A stretch of DNA of 64,000 bases, taken from contig SAUG01000044.1 in NCBI GenBank assembly GCA_011316305.1, forward strand, positions 124,001 through 188,000. Reading direction: 5' to 3'. Origin of the DNA: Rusavskia elegans (taxonomy: Eukaryota; Ascomycota; Lecanoromycetes; Teloschistales; Teloschistaceae). The notes beneath the pieces were generated by a model, which did no database searches, was not told where the DNA came from, and saw nothing but the letters and a program-made list of their open reading frames with translations. Position 1 is the first letter of the stretch. Each line of letters starts with the position of its first letter. A program made the position numbers and the translations under genes. This document shows positions 12,501-24,800 of this stretch, in pieces.

Positions 12501-14032
12501 AAGATAAAACGGCTAAGATAAATTATAATTAATCGAATACTATTTACTATAACTTTTTATATATTTATATTCTATATTAAAATAATAGAATAACCGATTC
12601 GGAAATCTAGATACGAAAGTAGAAAACTTCGAAACGCGATACTAGCGAAGTATTTAAGTATATACGTTTTAATTTTAGATTATTCTATAGTTATTAAATA
12701 GATATTAATAGCGTAATATAATTACAAATCGGTTATTATTTTTAAAATAACTTGAAATTAATTTTATTAATAACTGTATTATAAAAAGCTAGTATATACC
12801 GTCTATAATAAAACAACGGATCCTATTTAGATCTAGCTAGAATATCGGAAAGATAAATACTATCCTAAAATATCATTTTATCTCGAAACTATAAAATAAA
12901 TTCGGAGAGTTAAAAATTACTATATATAGCTAGATCGTATAATATTCGACTAAACTAGTTATAGAATCTTCTATTATTTAAAGTATTATAGATACGTATA
13001 ATTTTGATTAGATAGTATAATATTTTAAAATACGACTAAAAATAATATTACTAGAAGTTCGCTTTAATAGTACCGATTTATCCTCGACTTCAAATAATAG
13101 ATAGAATTTATATAAAATTACCATTTAGAATTATCCGTTTCCCGCCGAAAAATTAGTTATCGTTATTATAAAAATCCCGGAATATTCGATCTATAGCTAT
13201 AAAATAATATATATATTATACCGGAATTTTATTCTAGATAATCGTTTTCGCTTCCCGAATTAGTTAGCCTAGAATTATATTACTCGAAATCGGATACGCC
13301 GTATCTTTCAAAATATTAAATAGAATTTAAAATCGAAAATATAATATTTATCCGTTAGAAAAAATATTACCGTAATACCCGAAGAAATTATATAGATAAC
13401 GATTTTTCTATATATCCGAAAATAGTAATAGAGATATTTGTATAAAGATATAAGGTTATAATAAAAGATTCGGCTAATTAAAAAAAGAGATCGTTTTAGC
13501 CGCTATTATCGTATCTTTAAATCGAATACGTACTTTTACGGAAAGTTTTTATATAAAATATTACGGCTATCTATATTAGCTATATTATACTCGAATTATA
13601 CTATTAAAGCTGATTTATTCGTAGTAATAGTATTCTATAACTCCGTTTTATTAGTATTTTTCTAAAAGCTAACTAAATATATATTAAATAGGTAAAAATA
13701 TAGATACTATATAAACGGCTATTTCTAGTATTTCCCGAATTTTAATAGTTCGTAGATCGTTATAGATAGGCCGATAATACGACTACTAATATAGCGTATA
13801 ATTTTATTATTATCCCCTTTAGTTCTAAACCGAATTATTTTAAGATCGTAACTTTTATAGATATATTTATAGATATACTAAACCGCTTTAAAGCTATTAT
13901 ATAATTCGATAATAATATTATAATCGTATTTTATAGATAGATACAGGTTATATAGTACTATCTATTAATTATCGAATTAGAAATCGGTTAAATTCTAGCC
14001 GTCGCGGACCTAAATACGCCCGTTATTATTAC
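9561..14032. other. RIP-degraded transposon-like DNA, domains not recognised
   Basis: About 4.5 kb of RIP-mutated sequence. Some plus-strand frames are unusually long for such AT-rich DNA when stops are ignored: a basic patch near 10,850-10,920 (KKRRRSK-like) and a stretch near 12,900-14,000. Near-identical short blocks recur around 11,870-12,000 ('ttatta...tagggtttttttaaagcg'). I cannot assign it to a transposon class; it is presumably one or more nested elements. Confidence 0.4.
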
Positions 14033-14436
14033 GTCCACGATTCTACAAAGATTTTCTAGAAGATTAGCCAAGCAAGCGAGTCTAATTATCTATAGCCGTC
14101 TATAGCCGCTATAGCCGCTCCTTCTAATAAAGCTTTTAGTAGACGGCTATCTATTGGCTTTTACGGCTATTTTTAATATATATATCGTATATTATTTCTA
14201 TAGATGATTTCTTTTATTAGTTATTAATAAAATTATTAGTTAAATCTTTACTATTCTCTTTTTAATTACTTTATAACGAAAATACCTTAAAATATCGTAA
14301 CTATATCTCTACAGCTATATAGAATTAGTTACGATAATCTATACTAGAGCTTTTTTACTATTTAGTAGTTCGGACTACGCCTACGGCTATAGTTAGACTC
14401 GAACGTAACGCCCTTTGATATATAGGGACGTTATAG
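14033..14436 (+). repeat. ~405-bp LTR-like repeat (LTR-2), plus copy
   Basis: Matches the segment at 58,807-59,211 in inverted orientation. Shared blocks include 'gtagttcggactacgcctac' (about 14,365-14,384) and 'gaacgtaacgccctttgata' (14,401-14,420). It starts near 'tccacgattcta' and ends at 'gggacgttata'. The copy at 58.8 kb lies beside Gypsy integrase coding sequence in the position of a 3' LTR. Sequence upstream of 14,033 does not match that element's interior, so this is probably a solo LTR or the LTR of another variant. Confidence 0.65.
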
Positions 14437-14698
14437 TTATTAGACTTTCGGTAAATCGGATATCTATCCGAACTACTAGTGGTATAGAACTAGAACCGTT
14501 TCGGGACTCTTTTACTATATCGGATAGACCTATCGTTTTTTAATAGTTATATATAGAGTGTATTAGGTTTTGCTACGCCGAAAAGACTATATATTGTATT
14601 ATTTTTAATAATCTCCGTTAATCGGTTAGACGGATTAAAACCGGGAAGAGATATTTCTACTATAATAACGATATTAATATTATTAAAATCACGGAAAC

Positions 14699-15154
14699 TA
14701 GACTGGCCGTCGGGTCGGATTTCGAACCCGAGTTAGCTAATCCGATCTAATCCGAATCGGGTTAGACTAAAACGTAACCCGATTCCATCGAATTTTAGAT
14801 TCTAAATCGTAATTCGATCCGACCTGTTAAAACTGTTAAGCTCTAGTATAAAAGTATAAAGCTAGTATAACTTTAATATAAATTTACTAAAAAAAATTCT
14901 AATTAATTAATAACGCTAGCTTAAAAGTCTATAGTAGGACTAAATATATTACCTCGATATATTTTCTATATTAAAATAGTAAAATAATATTATATTAAAT
15001 ATATAAATTAATCGAGTCGAATCCGTATCGGATTACTAAATAACCCGATTCGAATTCGATCTACTAAGATTTAGGTCGGGTCCGGGTCGGATTATTAAAA
15101 TCGTGTCGGGTACCCGATAGTTCGACGGGAATCCGACCCGAAACAGCCAATCTA
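14699..15154. mobile_element. non-autonomous hAT-like element (MITE), copy 1
   Basis: A 456-bp element with imperfect terminal inverted repeats: TAGACTGGCCGTCGGGTCGG at the left, and at the right a sequence whose reverse complement is TAGATTGGCTGTTTCGGGTC. It is flanked by 8-bp direct repeats ACGGAAAC (14,691-14,698) and ACGAAAAC (15,155-15,162), which differ by one G-to-A change of the RIP type. Further inverted CGGGT-rich motifs lie just inside the termini. There is no open frame. An 8-bp duplication with short TIRs is typical of the hAT superfamily; family assignment is inference. Confidence 0.8.
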
Positions 15155-18024
15155 ACGAAAACCGATATTATTTTTTATAAATAAATGAAGATATATATAT
15201 AGAAGACCTTATTTCTAATATTTAATTATCTAAACCGAACCTTTATACCTTCTAAATAAACCTTTATTATATTCTTTTAATAACGACTACTACTATAAAT
15301 AAAACGCCAATTCTATTAAATTAATCCGTTTTTAAGCTTGTTATTATAGCTATTTCGTTGTAAAAACCTCGGGCTATTTTAGGTTCGCTATTATAATTAT
15401 AAATAGCGACGGTTTACTATAATTTTTAACTAACGCTATCGAATCTATTATATATTAATATATAAAATAATTATATTTTATATATAACGAAAGTAATATT
15501 ATCCTATATTCGATACTTTATAGATTACTATTATCCTAAATTAATATATCTTTAACGTCCTAATATAGATTTATTTAAATCGTCTTCTACTTCTATTACT
15601 ATTAATTAAACTTCGTCTAACTATATACCGTAAAATTATCGACCGTAATTTACTAAAAGAGACGCCCGCTATAATAAAATATATTAAATTCTCTATCTCT
15701 TTTATAAAGCTAATATAAATAGAAATCCTATTAATTTACTTTAGTTCGGCTATCTTTAAACTTTAAATCCTAATAAAATCTCGGATTATTTTTTGAAAAT
15801 AGTAATACGTAGTAGAGCGATATATAGTAAATATAATTTAGATTAATATAATATACGTTTAACTAATTTAAATCTATTCTATCGCGTTTATAGATAATAG
15901 TATTTCGGAAATAAAAGGTTATATATTTAAATAGAATTAGTAATAGAATATTATTAATAATAGCTTAATTCCCGTATCGTTTACAAATACTCTATTCTAT
16001 TATTGATTCTATATAGATATTAAATTAAATATAGAATAGATTCTAGTTTACTATCTATTTATATTCCCGAATCACCTTTTATATCGTTTTAAATATTCCG
16101 ATAAATAGACTATATTTATAAAATATATACGTTAACTCCTATATTAGCCTATAATCTAGGTTTCTATTTCTCTTCGGCCGGAATCCCGCTATCTAGCTAG
16201 AATTATAGATATGAATCTAGATATATTATAGCCGTACGCCGACTTTAATATCTAAAAAGTTTTATATATAGTATATTTCCTATTAAATCTAGAATAGAAC
16301 TCGTTTATTTCGAGATAATCGAAGGTTTTCGGTAGCTTAATAGGACGTAAAGATAAAAGACGAGTTAAACTAGCAAATATTATTTAGATAATAGGTGCCA
16401 TAGTTATCTTCCCGGATTAAAAAATCTTTTAAAAGTTATAAAGGCGGCTATAGCGGTAGAAGTTAAAATTTCTTTTATTTATAATAGGTCTCGTATTCGG
16501 CAGTAATTTTAGAAGATTTTAAAACTCTTTTATTCATCTAATATTTAGCGCTATAACTAATATATACTATCCGATACTAGCTAGTAGTTTCGTCTCTATA
16601 TAATTTAATATTATTAAATACTATCTTCGAATACCGCGACTTATATATAGTAGAGTAAAATCTTTTTCGGCAGCGTTAACGGCTCTAATTACTAAACTAG
16701 CTATTAGTAACTTTGTATTATTCTATCGGATCTATTTCCTTACTAGTATTTTACTAATCTTTTTTTTTTCGAAGTAGATATTATAAAGAGTATAGCGGAA
16801 ATCTATTACTATTTTTAATATTTCGTTTTTAGAATTATTATCTTTCCGATTCCGCTATTATAATTATAGTTACTATTTTTATATCTCTCGCTATATTTAA
16901 TATAATATTAAAAACGAATTAATACCGATTTTAGTATTAATTTCGTTAATATTAGAAAAATCGAAGAAGAGATCGAAATAAAAATAGTAATTATTACTAT
17001 TATCGGTATCGGAATCAAAATCGATATTATTCTAGCTATTATCGCCGTCGTTATTATTATTATTTAAGTTTTTAAACGTATAATAAATAGAATATAGTAT
17101 ATCGTCTAGCTGAAATAAAATATAGATCTAAAGTTATACTAGTCTGGTATATTAAAAAATATAGATAATTTCGGGATCTTTTTTATCTTCTATATAAAGA
17201 GAGCGGTATATAGAATACGGCAAAAATTATCGAGATAGGAATTAAATCTAGAGCTAGTAAATACGTCGTAGAGTAGATACTAGCTATTATAGATTTAATA
17301 GCGATAAATATTATAGTCTTTAATTTATAGATGTATCTTTATTATTATAGTTTCTACGACGCTATAGCCGGCTATTTAGATCGATTTTTACTATTATAGA
17401 TTGTTTCGGGATAGATATATATTATTTTAATGAAGATATATCTATTTAAAAGTAAATTAAAATTAGTAGTTTAATAGAAAAAAGAATAGAATTTAAAAGA
17501 TTTTATTTTAAAGGATATAGTATATTTAGTAGATAGAAAGAAATCGATTCAAAAAGTTTAATTTCTAGAATACTAAATAAAAGTAGATACCTATATAATA
17601 GGAATAGACTCGTGACGATAGCGTTACGGTAGTATTAGAATCGGGTAAAAATGACTATTATAAAAGGGCTAAAAATCTCGCGAAAAAGGTATTAGAATTA
17701 AAATAGAAAGGACTAATATCGTTACGATAAAAAATAGATTCAGGCGGTTAATTCGGATAAACTAAAATTTAAAACAGTAGATAAAAAGTTTTTTGAATAG
17801 ATAATTTATATAATATTATATAAACCTACTATATAGTTTAGTAGTTCGATTTATAAAAATTTCCATTTAACTATAATAATATTATTTCTAGACTGATTCG
17901 TATTTTAAAAACGGTATAAAAATATATAAAAGATATATTAATTCTAGATAAATTATTTTAAAATTGAATTATTAAACGCTAATAATACGGTAACTATAAC
18001 GGTCGTATAGAATCGAATCGAAAA
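15155..18024. other. RIP-degraded DNA, probably transposon, not assigned
   Basis: Nearly 2.9 kb of AT-rich sequence with no usable frame. When stops are ignored, the minus strand near 16,540-16,800 gives a fairly long protein-like reading (around AAEKDFTLLYISRGI). This suggests an ancient transposase or other coding sequence, but I recognise no family. Confidence 0.35.
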
Positions 18025-18105
18025 TTTTAATATTCGGTTACGTTACTGTAAATCTAATAAAGTGGATAGTTATCAGTGAATCGAATTCCAGTATTATATT
18101 TATTT
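18025..18105 (+). repeat. ~80-bp dispersed repeat, inverted partner at 58,063-58,142
   Basis: Reads 'taatattcggttacgttact' and 'gatagttatcagtgaatcga', and matches the reverse complement of 58,063-58,142. The better preserved partner contains a small stem (CTGATAA...TTATCAG). Similarity ends sharply on both sides, as expected for a short element terminus. Class unknown. Confidence 0.5.
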
Positions 18106-18244
18106 AATTTAAAACAGCTATAGATGGTATTTTAATACATAAATAATAATTAGATATAAACAAAATTATAAAATATTATATTAAATACCGCAGCGATTAC
18201 CAATTTACTATTTTCTCTCGCGATATTAAATTAAATATAATATA

Positions 18245-18905
18245 TTTTTTTTCGGTAGAAGAATACGTTATATTGCTAAATATATTTGATTTGATATTTC
18301 AAAAAACCGTTAATTACGTTAATTAAACTAGAGTATAAATTCTGTTACCGTATATTCGATATTAGTATACTAAAGTTTAATTTATTTATCGTATCATTGG
18401 TTTACCGTACTAAAACTAGATTGGCTGTCGGGTCGGGTTTCGAACCCGGGCTAGAAGAACCGATTCGATCCGAGTCGGTTTCGACTCTTTTAGATACCGA
18501 ACCGACGGGTTTTCGGTATCTATTTTATAATCCGACCCGATCCGATTAATCCGCAACGTCTATATAATTCGTATAACTCTAGTATAATTCTAGTACTAAA
18601 ATTATATCTATTTATCTAAAAAAATTTTAATTAATTAACTACGCTAGCAAGATGGTTTCTAGTTAGACTAAATAAATTATCTAAAAATACTATCTTTATT
18701 TATAAATGATTAACTAATTAATTAATATATTATATTATTAATAAAAGTCTAGCTGGTTCCCGTCGGGTTTTTAGATTCGATCCGGATCCGACCGCTTGGC
18801 GAATCGAACCGGTTCGACTCGTTAAGAAATCGAGTCGAGTTATGGGTACCGACGGGAACCCGTACCGAAATAGCCAGTCTAACTAAAACCAAAATCAAAA
18901 TAAAT
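18245..18905 (-). repeat. R1 dispersed repeat, copy c, proximal part (split by MITE copy 2)
   Basis: Carries the terminal part of R1 in minus orientation: 'cggtagaagaatacgtta' (about 18,254-18,271), 'accgtatattcgatattagt', then 'ggtttaccgtactaaaac'. At that point (18,417) it is interrupted by the hAT-like element and resumes at 18,882 with 'actaaaaccaaaat'. The intact version of the junction is seen in R1 copy b near 4,118-4,137. It may be the other half of the R1 copy at 8,640-9,175. Confidence 0.65.
18417..18881. mobile_element. non-autonomous hAT-like element (MITE), copy 2
   Basis: A 465-bp relative of the element at 14,699-15,154. Its left end is TAGATTGGCTGTCGGGTCGG, and the reverse complement of its right end starts TAGACTGGCTATTTCGG. 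It is flanked by perfect 8-bp direct repeats ACTAAAAC (18,409-18,416 and 18,882-18,889). It sits inside an R1 copy, and other R1 copies show the uninterrupted target, so the duplication is verified within this window. No coding capacity. The well-preserved target duplication suggests insertion late relative to RIP of the surrounding repeat, or luck. Confidence 0.88.
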
Positions 18906-18949
18906 TAAATCTCTTTTATATATCTAAAAAGATAGATTAAAGTAGTTTA

Positions 18950-19500
18950 AATACTAGAAATTCGATTTAATCGGTTGTTTACTAGAAATCTAATAAGTTA
19001 ATATATAGATTGTAATTACGATTAATTATCCAAATAGATATTCTATAGTTTAATCGCTTTTTAATATAATAGTAAAAGTACTAGCCGATTTCGTTATCTA
19101 TCGGATCTACCGTAATTACAACTTTCCGAAAGAAATTATTACTAATCAAGATATAATTCATTAAATTCTAACTATAGATAAAGTAAACCGCGTAATAGAA
19201 ATTAATTATTACTTACGAATAGATCGCGCTATCGAAAGGTATAACGGAGTTTTTAAAATGATATTTACTAAGTACTATATCGAATATCCGAGAAAAATTT
19301 AAAATATCTATTTAAATTAAATTCTATACTAGGCGTATTTATATATTTACGACTACTAGATTGTTAGCTTTCTAATTATTTTATTAGGTAAACCTGACGC
19401 TATCTACTAAAACTTCTAATCTTTTCCTAAATGGATATAATAAGAGAATCGATTCTACGTCGTTTCTTTCGCGCGATCGAATTGATATAATAAGAAATAC
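18950..19500 (+). mobile_element. Gypsy integrase fragment (Gypsy-4)
   Basis: Plus-strand reading gives a chromovirus/Gypsy integrase core: DFVIYRIYRNYNFPKEIITN at about 19,095-19,155, matching the 'F---HG-P--I-SDRD' block with the aspartate region altered. Then LRIDRAIERYNGVFK at about 19,213-19,257 corresponds to 'HPQTDGQTERVN'. Downstream to about 19,500 is compatible with the integrase C-terminal part. No reverse transcriptase is adjacent. Stops throughout; dead fragment. Confidence 0.65.
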
Positions 19501-20339
19501 TATAGTAGAATAAAGGTAAATAAAAAGATATAGAATTCGAAGATAAAAAGCAAGAAATCTATTAAAGAAAATAAAGTTTTTACTAGAATCAAAGAATTTG
19601 AAAAGTTTGAAATTAATTAATATATTCTATATAAAATTAATCTAAAATAAATACTTAAAATTTATATTATATATTTTTAAACAAATCGGCTAAAATATAT
19701 TATACTACCGGATATCGTATAAGAAAAGATTTTATTCTAATTAATATTACTTTTAGAAAGATAATATCTAGAAAACGTAAGAGACTAAAAAAGGTTACTA
19801 TAAAATAGTCTCCGCTAGACGAAAAGCGAAAGCGAGAAAAATCTCGTAGAGTAATATCTATAGAAATTCTAGATAGCAATCATTTATCTAAAGTTAAACC
19901 AGCGTCTAAAAAGAATTTCTATAAAAAAAACGAAAATAAAATATAAATTTCTAGAAAGAAAAAATGGTAATTACATTTTTGGTTTTATTTATTATATTAT
20001 ATATTCGTATATTATAAACTTATTTTTTATTTTTATATTAGATACGGTATTTATATCTTTTATTTTTTTAAAAAAAAAGATTATTTACGTTAATTTCCCG
20101 TAGTATAAAAAGTGAATAAAAATATAAATAATTTTAAAATAGCGTTAAAAGCGGAGCTTTTTAATAGTTTACGAAATTATATTTTGGAAAAATTTAATAA
20201 TGACTTTAAATATGGTTATTTATTTTATATTACATACGATATATATTCGTTAACCGGAAGAGTTTAAAATAATAGTTCGGCGAATTAGATTTTTTAATAT
20301 TATAGTATATTGCTTAAATATAATAAATTCGCATTTTAT
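19501..20339. other. AT-rich stretch downstream of integrase fragment
   Basis: Lys-rich, stop-filled reading up to about 19,960 could be the tail of the Gypsy polyprotein (a chromodomain is possible but not demonstrable). From there to 20,339 is AT-rich filler with no recognisable feature. Confidence 0.35.
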
Positions 20340-21234
20340 AATATTTAGTCAGTTATTTTAGTTTTAGTACCCGGTAAACCAATAGTTCGGTAAATAAATT
20401 AAACGTTAATATACCCGTATTAAATATACGATAATAGAATTTATATTCTAGTTTAAAAAATATAAATAACGGTTCTATAAATTTTGATTTATTTTTAATT
20501 GAGTAATATATTATATTTTTCTATTTATAATTTAACGTAGTACTCTTCTAGATAAATATATCTCGTAGTTATCGGTTCTTTTTTTTTTATTTACTAGTAA
20601 TATAAGCCTAAATCTTTTTATATACGTATATATTTCTAAAATAGATATATTATAACTAAATTAGACGATGGTATCTATATTTATAATAAAAAGTCTTATC
20701 CGCGTAGACGTCGACTATTTTATAATAGCTAGAATTAACTATTCCGACTTCGTTAAAAATAGTCTTTTTACCGCCTTTAAAATAAACTATCTAATTTATC
20801 TAATTTTTTTTAATTTAATTAACCAAGCAAAACTTTTAGCTATAGTAGCTAGTATACTAGTTACTAATCGTTTTCCGGCTAGCGAATTTTTTAAAACTAT
20901 ACGGGCTAAAAAATATTTTGATATTTTAGTAGAATATTTAGATAAAGATTATATAGTAAATATAGCCGAGATAATAACTATTCGTAATACCTCTATAGTA
21001 TAGTAAATAGATATAGCGGAAATAATAACTATATATAATTATTTATAACGTCGAAAAAAAATAGTAGCAAATTTATAATCGAATAAAGGAAAAATTAATT
21101 AATATAATTGACTACGTTATAAATTTTACCTGACGAACTATATATATTTAGCTGTTAAACATTCTTTGTACGTTAAATATATTATTTGTTACCGTATATA
21201 AAGTTTATAATATATATATAAATCTAATATAATT
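20340..21234 (+). repeat. R1 dispersed repeat, copy d
   Basis: Plus-orientation copy of R1, starting near 'gttattttagttttagtacc' and ending in the TA-rich tract near 21,220. It is collinear with the copy at 29,620-30,606 but more RIP-mutated (CA/TG of that copy are TA here). It retains the internal frame listed separately. Confidence 0.75.
20668..21003 (+). pseudogene. R1-internal frame, 111 codons, function unknown
   Basis: Open frame inside R1 copy d with an ATG start (MVSIFIIKSLIRVDVDYF). The equivalent region of the copy at 29,620-30,606 (about 30,000-30,320) reads in the same frame with the same residues at many positions (RADVDYLIVARVSYFNF; VKLLAVVASVPASDR; TRAKEYLNSLAERLG). The reverse complement of the copy at 3.2-4.1 kb also keeps this reading. 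Conservation of one frame in three differently mutated copies suggests it once encoded a protein or part of one. I do not recognise it. It is Ile/Phe-rich here because of RIP. Confidence 0.4.
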
Positions 21235-21504
21235 TTATATAAAAGTTTTTTAGAAAAAGGTTTTTATAATATAATTACTAAATTTTAAATATAGCTACGC
21301 CGATATCTATAGTAACTATCTACTATTTTATTATTCTTGTATATTTACCGTCTTCGATTAAACCGAATTCTACGATAAAGCCTAGAGGAATTTCTATTAT
21401 TATTGTCGAAATCTATATATTGGCGTTTTCTATCGCTTTAGAACTATTCTATTTAATATTAAACTGCTATATACTCTTTTTCAATACTATAGAAAAAGAG
21501 TTAA

Positions 21505-21844
21505 TATTGAAGTAAACACGTATCTTGATATGGTAGAGCAAGCTATAGAAGTAACCCTGCCTGTTTAATTGATTAAAAAACAGATAAAAACTCTATACAG
21601 AGTTTTTATCTCCTAAATTAAACTAGCGTGTTAAAGCCTCGGTATAGATTACCTAATCTATAACTTTTTAACGCGAACTTTTAAAACGAATTATATATTA
21701 AACTATTAGTATAGATTATATAATTTATACTATTTTAACGCGAGTTTTTACCCGAGCTTTAGCGCGAATATTAGCTAAACTTCATCGCGAGCTTTAGCGC
21801 GAATCTTAATACGAGTTTTATCTAAACTGCCGTATATTTCAATA
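21505..21844 (-). repeat. 3' LTR of Copia-A1
   Basis: 340 bp, starting TATTGAAGTAAACACG on the plus strand (original TG turned to TA) and ending TTTCAATA (original ...AACA). It contains several iterations of 'gcgcgaatcttaa'-like GCG-AGC-TTTA motifs at about 21,740-21,815 and repeated 'tatagattat-taatctat' blocks. Its length is exactly that of the partner at 27,283-27,622. Confidence 0.88.
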
Positions 21845-24800
21845 TTTCTACTCGGTACGCAGATAATTTGTCTTTAAACTACCAGCTTCTACTACCCTCG
21901 AGCTTTTAGTAATAAACGATCTGAATCTAGAAAAGTTCGGATAACTAGCGTTTAATTCGAATCTCTACTAGTTTTTAGACCGAGTTACTTTTTAAACGTT
22001 AAATATTTATTTTTTATTAATAGCTTAGTTAAACTATCGGCTACTATTTTTACGCTCGATATAAAAGTAATAATAATAAAGTTATATTTATATAGATCGT
22101 ATATATTATAGTCGTCAATATCGATATACTTTAATTGATTATAAATATATTTACTATCTACTAACGCGAGTACTATTTAGTTGTTACCTCTAATTTAAAT
22201 AGGCGAGGTTAGTTTATATATTCTATTTTCGATAATACTAATACGTAAAAGATTATTACTAATAAATTTAATAAATTTAAAATCCTTTAGTAATTATAAA
22301 ATCTAGAGGCTTTTTTTCGCGTAGATTAATAGCGCTATTTATTTAGCTTCGATTATTAAAGTTATAACTAATTTCTATTTATAGTTTATCTTTAATATCG
22401 GTCGGCCGGTAAATATCTAGATATAGATAAAAATAAACTTTCTATCGATTAGATCTATTATATAATCGGAACTAGAAAAACCGATAATCATTTAGTTTCT
22501 ACTAGCGCCAAATACTAGGTCTTTATCGATAGTCGATCGAATATATTTTAGGAGGTTCTTTAGAGCTTATTAGTAATATTTGGTACGATTGTTAAAATAT
22601 TAACTAAAATATTCGAAAGCGAATATAATATCCGGTTAGATAAAAATATACGTATATATTAGGCTTCCGATTCTTCTTTAGTAATATTTAGAATTAGTAC
22701 GTCTATCGTCCGATTATATAGGACGGAGACGACTATAACTATTAATAGAAATCTTAATTAGCTTATATTTATTATATTATATCTCTATACGCTCTATAAA
22801 TATTTTAAAATAGAAAGTCCGGTCTATTTTAATTATCCTTTTAAATCTATTTTTGATAAATTTTAGATTAAGGATTTTTTCTATCTTTTCTAGATTTTTA
22901 ACTTCAAAGACTTTCTTAAAAAACGATTTAAACTAAATGATCTAAATTATTAAATTAGTAGTTATATAAATATTATTAATATAAACTAGTAGAAGAAATT
23001 TTCTTTTATTATAAATAAAGAAGTAAAAGTTAGCTGCGTACTATTTATGTTTTATTTCTAGTAGAACTTTAATGAATCGCTCGTATTAATCTCTCGCAGC
23101 TTATTTTAATCTAAATAGACTATAGAATATTTATAATATTATTCCTAAAATATAATCGACTCCGTCTAGCGCTTTTATAAAGATTTTTTCTTTAAGAATA
23201 GATTTAGTAAAAGCGTTATTAATATCTACTTGGTATTATTCTCTATCACTTATTATAATAAACGTAAAAAATAGATATAAAGAATCGAATTTAACTATTA
23301 TAACGAATATCTACTCGAAATCAATACTTTAAACCTATAAAAAGCCTCGCGTAACTAGTCTAGCTTTAAATTTATCGAGGAAGCTATTTAAATATAGTTT
23401 AATTTTAAAAATCTATTTACTAGTAACGATATTAGCTTTTTTTAAAGAGAAAATAAACTCCTATATATCGTTTAATATAAACGCGATAATATTTTTAGTA
23501 ATTACCTTCTTCTATTCTTTATTTTAAATAGAATTATTAATAGTTTATTTATATATTAGTAGCGTCGGAATAGTATTCGACTAATTCTATTTATCGGAAA
23601 AGACTATTATATATATAATCTTTTTATTATTTCTATTGTCTATATCTATAACGGCTATAAATAGTAATATAAGCGTTATATTAGCTTTAGAAATTTTATT
23701 CCGATAAAAGTTTTTATTATTATTATCGGTATTAGATTCTTTTTTCTATTTTAGTATCGCTATATAAATATATTTATATAATACCGATATAATCGAAGTA
23801 GTAGATTCTAGAAATAGATATTAGATTTGGAGAGCTTTAGATTAAATATTAGTAATTTTAGATTAAATAGACGGCTAGACTTCGGTTTATATTCGATTAG
23901 TATAGTAGAAACGTTAACTAATATAATAATAGATATCTTCGGGAATCGTCCGCGAGGTTTTCTTTTAAAAAGTTTATTATATATTTAGATATTAAAGTTA
24001 AATTCGTTACTTTCTTTTTTTATATTTTCGGTAGATTTAATAGTATAAACTTTAATTACCGACTTTATATTAGGAATCTAAAGACGGTACTAAAAATTAA
24101 TTTTATTATTATAGTCGGGGAAGATATATATTCTATTTCGATCTATAAATTTATCTTTTATACTATTTAATAGTAATTATTTTAACGGTATAAAAAAGTA
24201 GTATTTATAACTCTAAACTCTAAAGTAATAGATCGAATATCTAATTCTATCGAAGACTTTATATAGTAAAACTAGCTATCTATTAACTTTAGATCTATTT
24301 CTAATTCGATTTCTAATATATATATCCAATTCCGCTACTTTAGACTAGAATTCTCTTAATAGATTAGCTTTATTTAATATAGCTCGAATATTATTCTCTA
24401 TAGTATAAATATATCGTTTTTTAATACTATTTTAATTAAAGTAGTATAGTTCGGTAGTTTTATATATAATATTAGCAGAGGTATACTTCTTTCTAATCTA
24501 TTTTAAAAACTTCAGAATATTATCTAAACGAATAGATTTAAATTTCGTATCGATTTTAAATTCGATAACTTTTTTCTAGTAAGTTAGGACTATATAGTAG
24601 TTATCTCTGGTTTATATTAATAGAATTTAATTAAAGTATAAATAGTTATCGATAATTAGAACAAAGTACTTATAGCTCTTTTATAATTGTAGAATAGAAC
24701 TATAGATATTAATAGAAACTAGATATAGAATTTTAGATTTATAATCGCTAATATAGTAATTCCTACTATCTATTATCTTTATTTTAGCGTAGATATTATA

